From: JAYFNU01 sp964622315
GTDB taxonomy: Bacteria; Bacillota; Clostridia; Oscillospirales; Ruminococcaceae
Assembly (NCBI GenBank): GCA_964622315.1
Contig: CAZUOY010000064.1
Span: 1 to 9,760, forward strand
Reading direction: 5' to 3'
DNA: 9,760 bases
Below are positions 1 through 6,294 of this stretch, piece after piece (within the stretch, counting starts at the first letter, position 1; every line of letters starts with the position of its first letter). Position numbers and translations under genes: made by a program. The notes under the pieces were generated by a model, which saw only the letters and a list, made by a program, of their open reading frames with translations, was not told the DNA's origin and did no database searches.

Positions 1-234
1 ACGTATCTCCGCGGTACCACCCAAGTTACCCGAAAAACGGGTCGCTCGTCTGCGTCATAATAACGCGCCCCATATAACGGTGGGAACCGTTCTTGTTTAC
101 TTGCTTTCGCGTTTAACAAAAAAGCTCAGGGGTGATGCGAAAGATTCGCGAAGCGCCGCCTTACACCATTTAGCGGCTCTCTGTCAGCTTCGTTGAAAAT
201 CCTCTTGTCCCCGTCAACGCCGATACAATATGTA
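1..234 (-). ncRNA. T-box riboswitch leader (probably isoleucine-specific), 3' end cut by window
   Basis: Read on the minus strand, this is a T-box leader that senses uncharged tRNA and controls transcription of a gene lying left of the window. The T-box core GGGTGGTACCGCG is at about 9-21. The stem I distal part has an AGAGAG bulge followed by a GCCGC/GGCGGC-paired loop containing ATGGTG (about 148-181). The base of stem I pairs GGGG with CCCC just before TGAGC. A stem IIA/B pseudoknot is visible: stem AACGGT (86-91) with ACCGTT (76-81), loop TCCC (82-85), able to pair with GGGG (68-71). The best specifier candidate is ATC at 134-136, directly before ACCCCTGAGC, giving isoleucine; TTC (Phe) four bases upstream is a weaker alternative. 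The variable base of the UGGN bulge is U, matching a tRNA with discriminator A, which fits both Ile and Phe. The terminator and regulated gene are outside the window. The T-box call is firm; the amino acid is inferred. Confidence 0.93.
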
Positions 235-240
235 ATAGAT

Positions 241-269
241 AATATATATTACTTTTCTAAAAAAGTCAA
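241..269 (-). promoter_or_regulatory. Sigma A-type promoter of the T-box leader
   Basis: On the minus strand a -35 box TTGACT (264-269) and a -10 box TATATT (241-246) are separated by exactly 17 bases. Transcription would start near 234, just upstream of T-box stem I. This gives the T-box transcript its own promoter, separate from the dapF operon that ends at 276. The spacing and the match to consensus are visible; activity is inferred. Confidence 0.75.
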
Positions 270-275
270 CCGAAT

Positions 276-707
276 TTAAATCGAATTTGGCGGCGGAATA
301 ACGCCGATATTGCGAAGCAGACAGAAAACAACAGCTACGGCGATAATAACCAATGAGCATAAAAGAAAATGCCCGAAGGGTTTATTTTTCTTATTTACAG
401 CGTTTATCAGCTCGTGCAGCGCGACGGCGAGCATAAACAGCGCAAGCATTAGAGGTACGGGGTTAAGCGCAAGCGAGTAAAGAAAATCGAAATTCAAGAG
501 CGCGTACGCGGCTCTTGTCGCCCCGCAGGTAAGACAGAAGCCGCCTGTAATTAGATTGAAGGGACAAGGAGGAAAGCGAAAGCCCAGCTTGGAAAGAAGA
601 TAGGCAACAACAAAAAAGCCGAACGCGGAAACTGTGTGAATAATCAGCAGCGTGCGGCTTCTCTTATTGCTTTTTAAAAGTTCCTTTACCCGCTTAGAGC
701 GAGGCAT
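276..707 (-). CDS. DUF2752 family small membrane protein
   Basis: A 143-residue protein of the DUF2752 family, function unknown. The family signature is clear: CPF at 48-50, then CLTCGATRA at 58-66, then NP at 82-83. Three hydrophobic segments are visible at about 19-41, 74-100 and 111-132, so it should be an inner-membrane protein; the N-terminus is basic (RSKRVK, KSNKRSR). I chose the ATG at 705-707 because GAGG lies six bases upstream. A TTG at 717-719 would add four residues but uses the same GAGG inside its own coding sequence, so it is less likely. The start overlaps the 3' end of the zinc-ribbon membrane protein gene by 14 bp, suggesting translational coupling. It is the last gene of the apparent dapF operon. 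The three cysteines near the membrane surface could bind metal or form a disulfide, but that is speculation. Confidence 0.88.
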   Translation of the reverse strand: MPRSKRVKELLKSNKRSRTLLIIHTVSAFGFFVVAYLLSKLGFRFPPCPFNLITGGFCLTCGATRAAYALLNFDFLYSLALNPVPLMLALFMLAVALHELINAVNKKNKPFGHFLLCSLVIIAVAVVFCLLRNIGVIPPPNSI

Positions 708-1215
708 AGTATTCCTCAAGAATACTATTGTAGTTGTTTATAAATTCAGGGTCGTTCATGACGGTTATGTAAACAACGGTCATGTATAAGCCAAGAAGCG
801 TACCGACTCCGCCGAGGCAAAGCCCTACGATAGCAAGTGTTCTTTTATTGCTTTTCAGTCCGATAATTCCGAAGATAACGGCAAGAATGGAGAAAACCAA
901 GCCGACCGGCCCGAAGATGCAGCAAATCACACCGAGAATGCCGCAGATAAGCGAGGTAATTCCGCCCCAATCCTTGGTGCTGTCACCGAGAAGCTGGGGA
1001 GACATCGGCATTTGATAGTTTGTGTAGCTCGTCGGTGCGGGAGCTGAGGGCTGAGTGTAATCGGAGTATGAGGGCGCGGCAGAGCTTTTGCTGTCCTCAT
1101 AGGTGAATACAGGCTCAGAACCTTCCACTGTAGAGTCCGCGATAAACTTTGCACCGCAAGAGGAGCAGTAAAGAGCGTCGTCGGGGTTTTTGGTTCCGCA
1201 GGTGTTACATTTCAT
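694..1215 (-). CDS. Zinc-ribbon and DUF4190-like membrane protein
   Basis: A 173-residue protein with an N-terminal zinc ribbon: CNTC at 3-6 and CSSC at 17-20, two CxxC knuckles separated by ten residues. Next comes a low-complexity Ser/Pro/Tyr/Thr-rich linker (about 40-78), then a Gly/Ile/Leu-rich double membrane segment (about 85-120 and 126-152) resembling DUF4190, and a short acidic tail. It is probably anchored in the inner membrane with the ribbon exposed to the cytoplasm; the role is unknown. The ATG is preceded by AGGAG at good spacing. It lies 23 bp after dapL with no terminator between, and its end overlaps the DUF2752 gene, so both appear to be cotranscribed with dapF-dapL. Proteins with this layout are common in Firmicutes and their function cannot be read from the sequence. 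Confidence 0.85.
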   Translation of the reverse strand: MKCNTCGTKNPDDALYCSSCGAKFIADSTVEGSEPVFTYEDSKSSAAPSYSDYTQPSAPAPTSYTNYQMPMSPQLLGDSTKDWGGITSLICGILGVICCIFGPVGLVFSILAVIFGIIGLKSNKRTLAIVGLCLGGVGTLLGLYMTVVYITVMNDPEFINNYNSILEEYYASL

Positions 1216-1238
1216 TTTTTTATCTCCTGTAAATAATA

Positions 1239-2414
1239 TTACTCTTTGATTGCGGCGACTATTCGCTCTGCCGCTTCCTTAGTGCTCTCAAGCGAGCCGA
1301 AGGAGGTGAGCCGACAGTAGCCCTCGCCGTTCTTGCCGAAGCCCGCTCCGGGCGTACAGACCACGTTTGCTTTGTGAAGCAGTAGGTCGAACATCTCCCA
1401 TGATTTACACGAGCCGCAGGAAAACCAGATATACGGTGAATTTTTGCCGCCGAAATATTTTACGCCGGCGTCTTCAAGCGCTTTTCCCAGAAGCGCGGCG
1501 TTGTTCTTATAATAAGCTATATTCCTGTCAATTTCAAGAGCGCCTTTTTCCGAAAAGACCGCCTCAGCGGCGCGCTGTACTATGTAAGGCGTGCCGTTAT
1601 ACTTTGCCGCCGCACGGCGAAGCCATAGCTCACGAAGCGACGCGCCGTCACGTATGAGCTGAGAGGGTATTACCGTGTAGCCACAGCGCACGCCCGTGAA
1701 TCCCGCTGTTTTCGAGAAGGAACAAAGCTCTATGGCGCAGCTTTTTGCGCCATCTATTTCATATATACTATGTGGACAGTCCTTGTCGCCGATAAACCTC
1801 TCGTATGCCGCGTCAAAGAGTATTACCGCGCCGCAGTCGTTAGCGTAATCCACCCACGATTTTAAACCCTCGCGTGTATATACCGCGCCTGTTGGATTAT
1901 TCGGCGAGCAGATATAGACGATGTCCGCTTTGCAGTCGGGCGGCGTCGGCAGAAAACCGTTGCCCTCGTTTCCGCTTACGAACTGTACGTGGTTTCCTTT
2001 TATTATGTTAGCGTCAACATAGGCGGGATAGACGGGGTCGGGAATTACGACTGAGCAGCCGTCCGAGAACAGGTCGAGAATAGAGCCGGAGTCGTTCTTT
2101 GCGCCGTCGCTTATAAATATTTCGTCGGTGCCGAGCGAAACGCCATAGCCCTTATAATAATCCGCGAGGGCTTTGCGTAGAAATTCATAGCCCTCATAAG
2201 GACCGTAGCCGCGAAAGGTTTCGGCGTCGCCCATTTCAGCCGTAGCCTTCTGCATAGCCGAGACAATGCTCGGCGCAATGGGAAGGGTAACGTCGCCAAT
2301 TCCCATGCTTATAACGCTTTTTTCGGGGTTTTCCGATTTGTACCTCGCGACCCGTTCACCTATTTCGGCGAAAAGATAGCTTTTCACAAGCTTGTTGTAA
2401 TTTTCGTTTATCAT
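1239..2414 (-). CDS. dapL: LL-diaminopimelate aminotransferase
   Basis: A 391-residue PLP-dependent class I/II aminotransferase that converts tetrahydrodipicolinate plus glutamate directly to LL-2,6-diaminopimelate, bypassing the acylated intermediates of the succinylase or acetylase routes. The N-terminus (NYNKLVKSYLFAEIGERV) is characteristic of DapL. Other visible motifs are MGIGDVTLPI (37-46), GYGPYEGYEFLR (69-80), SDGAKND (102-108), SPNNPTGAVY (170-179) and the PLP-lysine motif SFSKTAGFTGVRCGY (232-246) with the Schiff-base lysine at about 235. The length fits the family (about 390-410). It starts 12 bp after the dapF stop with GAGAGG as ribosome binding site, so the two are cotranscribed and catalyse consecutive steps to meso-diaminopimelate for peptidoglycan and lysine. 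No lysine riboswitch is seen upstream of the operon. Identification is strong. Confidence 0.96.
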   Translation of the reverse strand: MINENYNKLVKSYLFAEIGERVARYKSENPEKSVISMGIGDVTLPIAPSIVSAMQKATAEMGDAETFRGYGPYEGYEFLRKALADYYKGYGVSLGTDEIFISDGAKNDSGSILDLFSDGCSVVIPDPVYPAYVDANIIKGNHVQFVSGNEGNGFLPTPPDCKADIVYICSPNNPTGAVYTREGLKSWVDYANDCGAVILFDAAYERFIGDKDCPHSIYEIDGAKSCAIELCSFSKTAGFTGVRCGYTVIPSQLIRDGASLRELWLRRAAAKYNGTPYIVQRAAEAVFSEKGALEIDRNIAYYKNNAALLGKALEDAGVKYFGGKNSPYIWFSCGSCKSWEMFDLLLHKANVVCTPGAGFGKNGEGYCRLTSFGSLESTKEAAERIVAAIKE

Positions 2415-2426
2415 AGCGTTTCCTCT

Positions 2427-3269
2427 CTATATCTCAATAACTCCGGAAAACACGGTTTTCGCCGCGCCCGTCATTATGACCGAACCGTCCGAGTTATAGT
2501 TAATTACAAGCTCACCCCCGCGAAGGGTGACGGTGATGTCGGCAAAATAATCGCAGAAGCCGTGAAGCACCGCCGCGACCGCTGAGGCGCAAGCTCCCGT
2601 GCCGCAGGCAAGTGTTTCGCCAGAACCGCGCTCCCAAACCCGCATTTTTATATGGTTTCTTGAAAGCACCGAAACAAACTCGGTGTTAACCTTGTCGGGG
2701 AAAAGAGGGTGGTTTTCAAACAACGGACCGAGTGAGGGTAGCTCAAGCTTGTCGGGGTCGTCCACGAAGACGACGGCGTGGGGGTTTCCCATAGATATGC
2801 AGGTGGCTCGGTACTCGCGCCCTTCAATTATTATAGGAACGCTTTCGCTTTCGCCGCTGTAAAGCACGGGAATCTGCTTGCAGTCGAGTATGGCTTTACC
2901 CATATCCACCGCCGCGCCGGACGCTTTGCCGTCGGGTGCGACTGTCAGCCTCAGCGTCTTTATGCCGCTTCGTGTTTCAACGCTTACGGTGTCGCCTTTC
3001 GCATAGCCGTAGTCAAACAGATACTTTCCCACACAGCGGACTCCGTTGCCGCACATTTTTCCCGCTGAGCCGTCAAGATTATACATATCCATAAAGCCGT
3101 CGGCTTTATCGCTTTTGCGTATAAATATAACCCCGTCGCCGCCTATACCGAACCGTCTGTCGGATAAAAAGGCTATCTGCTCTGAAGTGAGGCGAACGTC
3201 GTTATTCATACAGTCGATATAGATATAATCGTTACCTATTCCCTGCATCTTTGTGAATTCTATCTTCAT
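2427..3269 (-). CDS. dapF: Diaminopimelate epimerase
   Basis: A 280-residue cofactor-independent racemase-fold enzyme that interconverts LL- and meso-diaminopimelate. Both catalytic cysteines are present: C73 in GKMCGNGVRC and C222 in ETLACGTGACAS. Also present are the N-terminal MQGIGNDYIYID and FGIGGDGVIFI motifs, GNPHAVVFVDD (161-171) and ERGSGETLACGTG (213-225). The length is typical of the family (about 270-285). The ATG at 3267-3269 is preceded by the strong ribosome binding site AAGGGGTGA. It is the first gene of a leftward operon with dapL and two small membrane protein genes. It is divergent from hflX, with 76 bp between the chosen starts, and is transcribed from the promoter at 3299-3328. 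The product feeds MurE and LysA; neither gene is in the window. Confidence 0.97.
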   Translation of the reverse strand: MKIEFTKMQGIGNDYIYIDCMNNDVRLTSEQIAFLSDRRFGIGGDGVIFIRKSDKADGFMDMYNLDGSAGKMCGNGVRCVGKYLFDYGYAKGDTVSVETRSGIKTLRLTVAPDGKASGAAVDMGKAILDCKQIPVLYSGESESVPIIIEGREYRATCISMGNPHAVVFVDDPDKLELPSLGPLFENHPLFPDKVNTEFVSVLSRNHIKMRVWERGSGETLACGTGACASAVAAVLHGFCDYFADITVTLRGGELVINYNSDGSVIMTGAAKTVFSGVIEI

Positions 3270-3298
3270 AATTCACCCCTTAACGTCACTTTCAATTG

Positions 3299-3328
3299 AG
3301 TATAACATTATTTTTGCGACAAAGACAA
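3299..3328 (-). promoter_or_regulatory. Extended -10 promoter of the dapF-dapL operon
   Basis: On the minus strand a -10 box TATACT (3299-3304) carries an upstream TG one base away (TGTTATACT), the extended -10 form. An acceptable -35 box TTGTCT (3323-3328) lies 18 bases upstream. Transcription would start about 25 bases before the dapF ATG, so the leader is too short for a lysine riboswitch. This is a prediction from sequence only. Confidence 0.65.
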
Positions 3329-3345
3329 TATTTTGTGGTATATTT

Positions 3346-4632
3346 ATGAGTATGAAGAACGAAAACGAATTAACAGTAACAACAGAAGAACGCCCCGAGC
3401 GCGCCGTAGTTGTGGCGGTGGACAGCGGGGAATATGACATTGAAACGTCGCTCGCCGAAATGCGGGCGCTCTGCGAAACTGCGGGTGCCGAGGTAATTGC
3501 CGAGGTGGTTCAGCGCCGTGAACGCGCCGACTCAGCCTCTTTTTTGGGTGCTGGCAAGCTTGAGGAGACAAAAGAGCTTTGCGAAAGACTCGACGCCGAG
3601 CTTGTGATAGCCGACGCCGAGCTTACGGCGATAAAGCAACGCAATATGGAAAACGCTCTTTGCGTGGACGTGATAGACAGAACGACGCTTATACTTGACA
3701 TCTTCGCGCGTTCGGCTAAGACGGCGGAGGGCAAGCTTCAAGTGGAGCTCGCTCAGCTCAATTACCGTCTTCCGAGATTAACAGGTGCGGGAGTTTCGCT
3801 TTCGAGGATAGGCGGAAGTGCCTCAAGCGGCGCGGGTGGAAGGATAGGCACACGCGGCCCAGGTGAAACGAAGCTGGAAAACGACAAAAGATATATAAGA
3901 GGAAGAATAGCAATTTTAAAGGAGCGCCTTAGAGATATGGAGGCGCAAAGGAAGGTGGCAAGAGGCCGCCGAGAGAAGTCAGGAACGCCCGTCGTGTCGC
4001 TTGTTGGTTATACAAACGTGGGAAAATCCACCCTGCTTAACGTGCTGACAGGCTCGGACGTCTTAAGTGAGGACAAGCTTTTCGCGACCCTTGACCCTAC
4101 CGCAAGAAAGCTTTCCGTCGGCGATTTGCAGCAGGTAATACTTGTGGATACCGTCGGCTTTGTAAGCCGCCTTCCACACAACCTTGTGGAGGCGTTCAAG
4201 TCCACGCTTGAGGAGATAAAATACTCAGATTTAATAATTAAGGTGCTTGATGCGTCGAGCGACGGCTGGCTTGAGCAAAGCCGAATAACCGACGAGGTAA
4301 TAGGTGAGCTTGGCTGTTCAGATATACCCATAATTACGGTTTTCAATAAATGCGATAAGCTCGATACCTCTGCGGCGTTGCCGGGACTTAGCGTTTCGGC
4401 GAAAACTGGCGATGGGCTTTGCGAGCTGCTTGCGGCTATATCAAAGAAGCTGTCTGAGCGGGTAATTCGGTGCGTGGTGGAGCTTCCGTTTGATAAGCTT
4501 TCCCTTGCCGCGTTTATCCGTGAGCACGGAAATGTGCTTTCAGAGGAGTATAACGAAAAGGGCGCGGTAATAAAGGCAACGGTTGAACGCGCGGCTTACC
4601 CTAAGATTGAAGAATACGTAATCGGAATATAA
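3346..4632 (+). CDS. hflX: HflX, ribosome-associated GTPase
   Basis: A 428-residue HflX GTPase, which in studied bacteria binds the large ribosomal subunit and splits or rescues stalled ribosomes under stress. Visible features are an N-terminal HflX domain containing ASFLGAGKLEE, the family linker GTRGPGETKLENDKR, a coiled-coil-like Lys/Arg-rich stretch, and then the G domain: P-loop GYTNVGKST (221-229), switch II DTVGF (268-272) and NKCD (334-337). A C-terminal domain follows. The frame is open back to 3253, but that extension would run into dapF and its promoter, and the family signature begins downstream, so I take ATG 3346; ATG 3352 is nearly as good. The ribosome binding site is weak (GTGG eight bases upstream of 3346), and no convincing sigma A promoter was found in the short divergent region. 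It ends in a strong terminator and appears monocistronic. Confidence 0.94.
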   Translation: MSMKNENELTVTTEERPERAVVVAVDSGEYDIETSLAEMRALCETAGAEVIAEVVQRRERADSASFLGAGKLEETKELCERLDAELVIADAELTAIKQRNMENALCVDVIDRTTLILDIFARSAKTAEGKLQVELAQLNYRLPRLTGAGVSLSRIGGSASSGAGGRIGTRGPGETKLENDKRYIRGRIAILKERLRDMEAQRKVARGRREKSGTPVVSLVGYTNVGKSTLLNVLTGSDVLSEDKLFATLDPTARKLSVGDLQQVILVDTVGFVSRLPHNLVEAFKSTLEEIKYSDLIIKVLDASSDGWLEQSRITDEVIGELGCSDIPIITVFNKCDKLDTSAALPGLSVSAKTGDGLCELLAAISKKLSERVIRCVVELPFDKLSLAAFIREHGNVLSEEYNEKGAVIKATVERAAYPKIEEYVIGI

Positions 4633-4655
4633 TTAAATAGGGACTTTTTATCTTG

Positions 4656-4684
4656 AAAGAAGCAATTAACGTTGCTTCTTTTTT
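4656..4684 (+). terminator. Rho-independent terminator after hflX
   Basis: A perfect 10-bp inverted repeat, AAAGAAGCAA (4656-4665) with TTGCTTCTTT (4672-4681), encloses a six-base loop TTAACG. It runs straight into more T residues, giving six consecutive T at 4679-4684. It starts 23 bases after the hflX stop and separates hflX from the sporulation genes downstream. Confidence 0.9.
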
Positions 4685-4702
4685 GTTTGCACCGAACAGC
4701 GT

Positions 4703-4730
4703 GTCAATAATCGCCCTATCCTCATAGAAT
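4703..4730 (+). promoter_or_regulatory. Mother-cell sigma factor-like promoter (sigma E/K type) of dpaA
   Basis: The element CATAGAAT at 4723-4730 matches the sigma E -10 consensus CATACANT at all but one fixed position and also resembles the sigma K -10 (CATAnnnTA). GTCAATA at 4703-4709, 13 bases upstream, resembles the sigma E -35 region (GTCATATT-like) better than the short AC of sigma K. Dipicolinate synthase is known to be expressed in the mother cell, so the match fits the gene. The start site would be near 4737, leaving a leader of about 15 bases. The choice between E and K cannot be settled from sequence. Confidence 0.6.
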
Positions 4731-4752
4731 GTAAGGAAACGGGGGCGAGAGG

Positions 4753-5628
4753 GTGGAAAAGACCTATTCCGTAATCGGCGGAGATATGCGAAGCGCCTAT
4801 GCGGCGTCAATACTTATCAGCGAAGGCAAGCAGGTGCTGACGGCTGGTCTTGAGCTTTCGGGGATAATTGAGCCCGCAAACATTAACACCGTCTTTGACG
4901 CGGCGCGATATGCAGATATTCTCATTCTGCCGTTGCCGCTTCTTGACCGCGAGGGCAACGTAAAATGCCCGTTGTCGGGAAAGAAGCTTCGGCTTACAGA
5001 GATACTGACCGAGACGGGAACAAACGCTTCGGTTTTCGCGGGGATAGTTCCTCTTGACGTCAAAGGCTTTGCCGCCTCGCGCGGCATTAGGCTTTTTGAT
5101 TACTATGAACGCGAGGAGTTTTTAATTATGAACGCGCTGCCGACCGCTGAGGGCACGGCGCAGATACTTATGGAAAGTCTACCCGTTACTGTATTCGGCG
5201 CGAAAATAGCGGTTACTGGCTATGGAAAATGCGCCGCGGCTATCTGTACGCTTTTGAAGGCAATGGGCGCCGAAATAAGCGTTTTTGCGCGTAATGCTGG
5301 CGCTCGGGCGCGGGCAAAGTGCAGTGGGCTTGTTGCCGAGGATATCTTAAGACTTTCGCGGCATGAGCGGGCTTTCGACGCGCTGATAAACACCGTGCCG
5401 GCTCGCGTAATTACAAGAGAGACTCTCGGAAGGCTGAACAGCGACTGTCTCATCTTGGATATTGCCTCCTCGCCGGGCGGGGTAGATTTTCGCACGGCGG
5501 AAAAGCTTGGAATGAAGGCTGTGCTTGCGCCGTCGCTTCCCGGCGCCGCCGCGCCGAAAACAGCGGGAAAGATAATCGTAGAAACGGTAGAAAACATATG
5601 TGAGGAGGAGGGACTATGGAAGGAATAA
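4753..5628 (+). CDS. dpaA: Dipicolinate synthase subunit A
   Basis: A 291-residue protein matching SpoVFA/DpaA (about 297 residues in Bacillus subtilis). With DpaB it oxidises the product of dihydrodipicolinate synthase to dipicolinic acid, the calcium-chelating compound packed into the spore core; synthesis occurs in the mother cell. The N-terminal domain opens with SVIGGDMRSAYAASILISEGKQV, typical of the family. A Rossmann-type nucleotide-binding domain follows (about 150-260) with the loop VTGYGKCAAA. Here the third glycine of the usual GxGxxG is Ala161. The GTG start at 4753 is chosen because it keeps the conserved opening motif; GGGGG lies seven bases upstream. The 3' end overlaps dpaB by 13 bp. 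The promoter just upstream looks like a mother-cell sigma factor site. Identification is strong. Confidence 0.94.
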   Translation: MEKTYSVIGGDMRSAYAASILISEGKQVLTAGLELSGIIEPANINTVFDAARYADILILPLPLLDREGNVKCPLSGKKLRLTEILTETGTNASVFAGIVPLDVKGFAASRGIRLFDYYEREEFLIMNALPTAEGTAQILMESLPVTVFGAKIAVTGYGKCAAAICTLLKAMGAEISVFARNAGARARAKCSGLVAEDILRLSRHERAFDALINTVPARVITRETLGRLNSDCLILDIASSPGGVDFRTAEKLGMKAVLAPSLPGAAAPKTAGKIIVETVENICEEEGLWKE

Positions 5629-6191
5629 CGGTGGGGTTTGCGCTTTGCGGCTCGTTTTGCACCTTTGAAAGGTCGCTGTCTCTTATGGCGGCGCTTGTTT
5701 CTGACGGCGCGTCGGTTATTCCGATAATGTCCTTCAACGCCTTTCGCACCGACACGCGTTTCGGAAGCGCGAGCGGGTTTATTGAGCGAATAGAGACTAT
5801 ATGTGGAAGAAAAATAATAGCTTCAATAGAGGACGCTGAGCCGATAGGCCCGCAAAAGCTCTGCGATGTTATGCTTGTTGCGCCCTGCACAGGAAACACC
5901 CTCGCAAAGCTTTGCTGTGGCGTGACGGATACGCCGGTAACAATGGCGGTGAAGTCGCACCTTCGCAATTCGCGTCCGGTGGTTATAGCCGTGTCCACAA
6001 ACGACGGTCTATCCGCCGCCGCGAAGAATATCGCCGAGCTTATGAACAGGAAAAACTACTATTTCGTTCCGTTTAGTCAGGACGACTGCGAAAGAAAACC
6101 CTTTTCGCTCGTAGCAAAGCTTTCGCTTGCAAGCGAAACCATTGAACTCGCCCTTTGCGGACGACAAATACAGCCAATTATTCAAAATTGA
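5616..6191 (+). CDS. dpaB: Dipicolinate synthase subunit B (flavoprotein-like)
   Basis: A 191-residue member of the flavoprotein (HFCD-like) fold, the SpoVFB/DpaB partner of DpaA in dipicolinic acid synthesis for spores. Family motifs are clear: GFALCGSFCTFERS near the N-terminus (7-20), LVAPCTGNTLAKL (87-99), DTPVTMAVKSHLRN (105-118) and RPVVIAVSTNDGLSAAAKNIAEL (120-142). The length is close to the family's usual 195-200. The ATG at 5616 follows GGAGGAGGG and lies inside the dpaA coding end, so the subunits are translationally coupled, which fits a fixed-ratio complex. No hairpin terminator with a T tract was found in the 100 bp after it; readthrough toward the next operon is possible but a separate promoter exists there. 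Confidence 0.95.
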   Translation: MEGITVGFALCGSFCTFERSLSLMAALVSDGASVIPIMSFNAFRTDTRFGSASGFIERIETICGRKIIASIEDAEPIGPQKLCDVMLVAPCTGNTLAKLCCGVTDTPVTMAVKSHLRNSRPVVIAVSTNDGLSAAAKNIAELMNRKNYYFVPFSQDDCERKPFSLVAKLSLASETIELALCGRQIQPIIQN

Positions 6192-6235
6192 TAAATTGTT
6201 TACATTTAATTTCCAAATTGTCGCCCTTTGGTGCA

Positions 6236-6264
6236 TTGTAAGTTACAAAGAAACCCTATATAAT
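6236..6264 (+). promoter_or_regulatory. Sigma A promoter of the flavoprotein-cmk-plsC-ispH operon
   Basis: The -10 box TATAAT (6259-6264) is a perfect match and the -35 box TTGTAA (6236-6241) a fair one, separated by exactly 17 bases. The start site would be near 6271, about 24 bases before the GTG start at 6295. It marks the start of a housekeeping operon distinct from the sporulation genes just upstream. The AT-rich spacer before it (6185-6220) holds three AAATTG repeats of unknown meaning. Confidence 0.8.
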
Positions 6265-6294
6265 AAAGATAAATACGGTTTTTAACGGTGAGAA

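Noticed and set aside
222..236. 15-base identical match between 222-236 and 9396-9410
   Set aside because: One copy is in the T-box leader region (antisense) and the other encodes the conserved IspH DTICNA loop. Both are AT-rich and nothing around them matches, so chance is the simplest explanation.
270..296. Possible terminator after the DUF2752 gene
   Set aside because: The imperfect inverted repeat is AT-rich with a mismatch near its base, and the following T run belongs to the next promoter spacer; too weak to call.
708..719. TTG start for the DUF2752 protein
   Set aside because: The GAGG ribosome binding site fits the ATG at 705-707 and lies within this extension.
3270..3298. Lysine riboswitch before dapF
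   Set aside because: The leader from the predicted start is only about 25 bases, far too short for an L-box.
3253..3345. In-frame upstream extension of hflX by 31 residues
   Set aside because: It would overlap the dapF start and both promoter boxes, shows no HflX similarity and has a poor ribosome binding site.
4008..4346. 112-residue minus-strand open frame opposite the HflX G domain
   Set aside because: Antisense to conserved GTPase motifs and low complexity (Ser/Thr-rich), as expected for a shadow frame.
5450..5998. 182-residue open frame on the minus strand across dpaA and dpaB
   Set aside because: It lies wholly antisense to two well-recognised overlapping genes, matches no family I know and is explained by codon bias on the coding strand.
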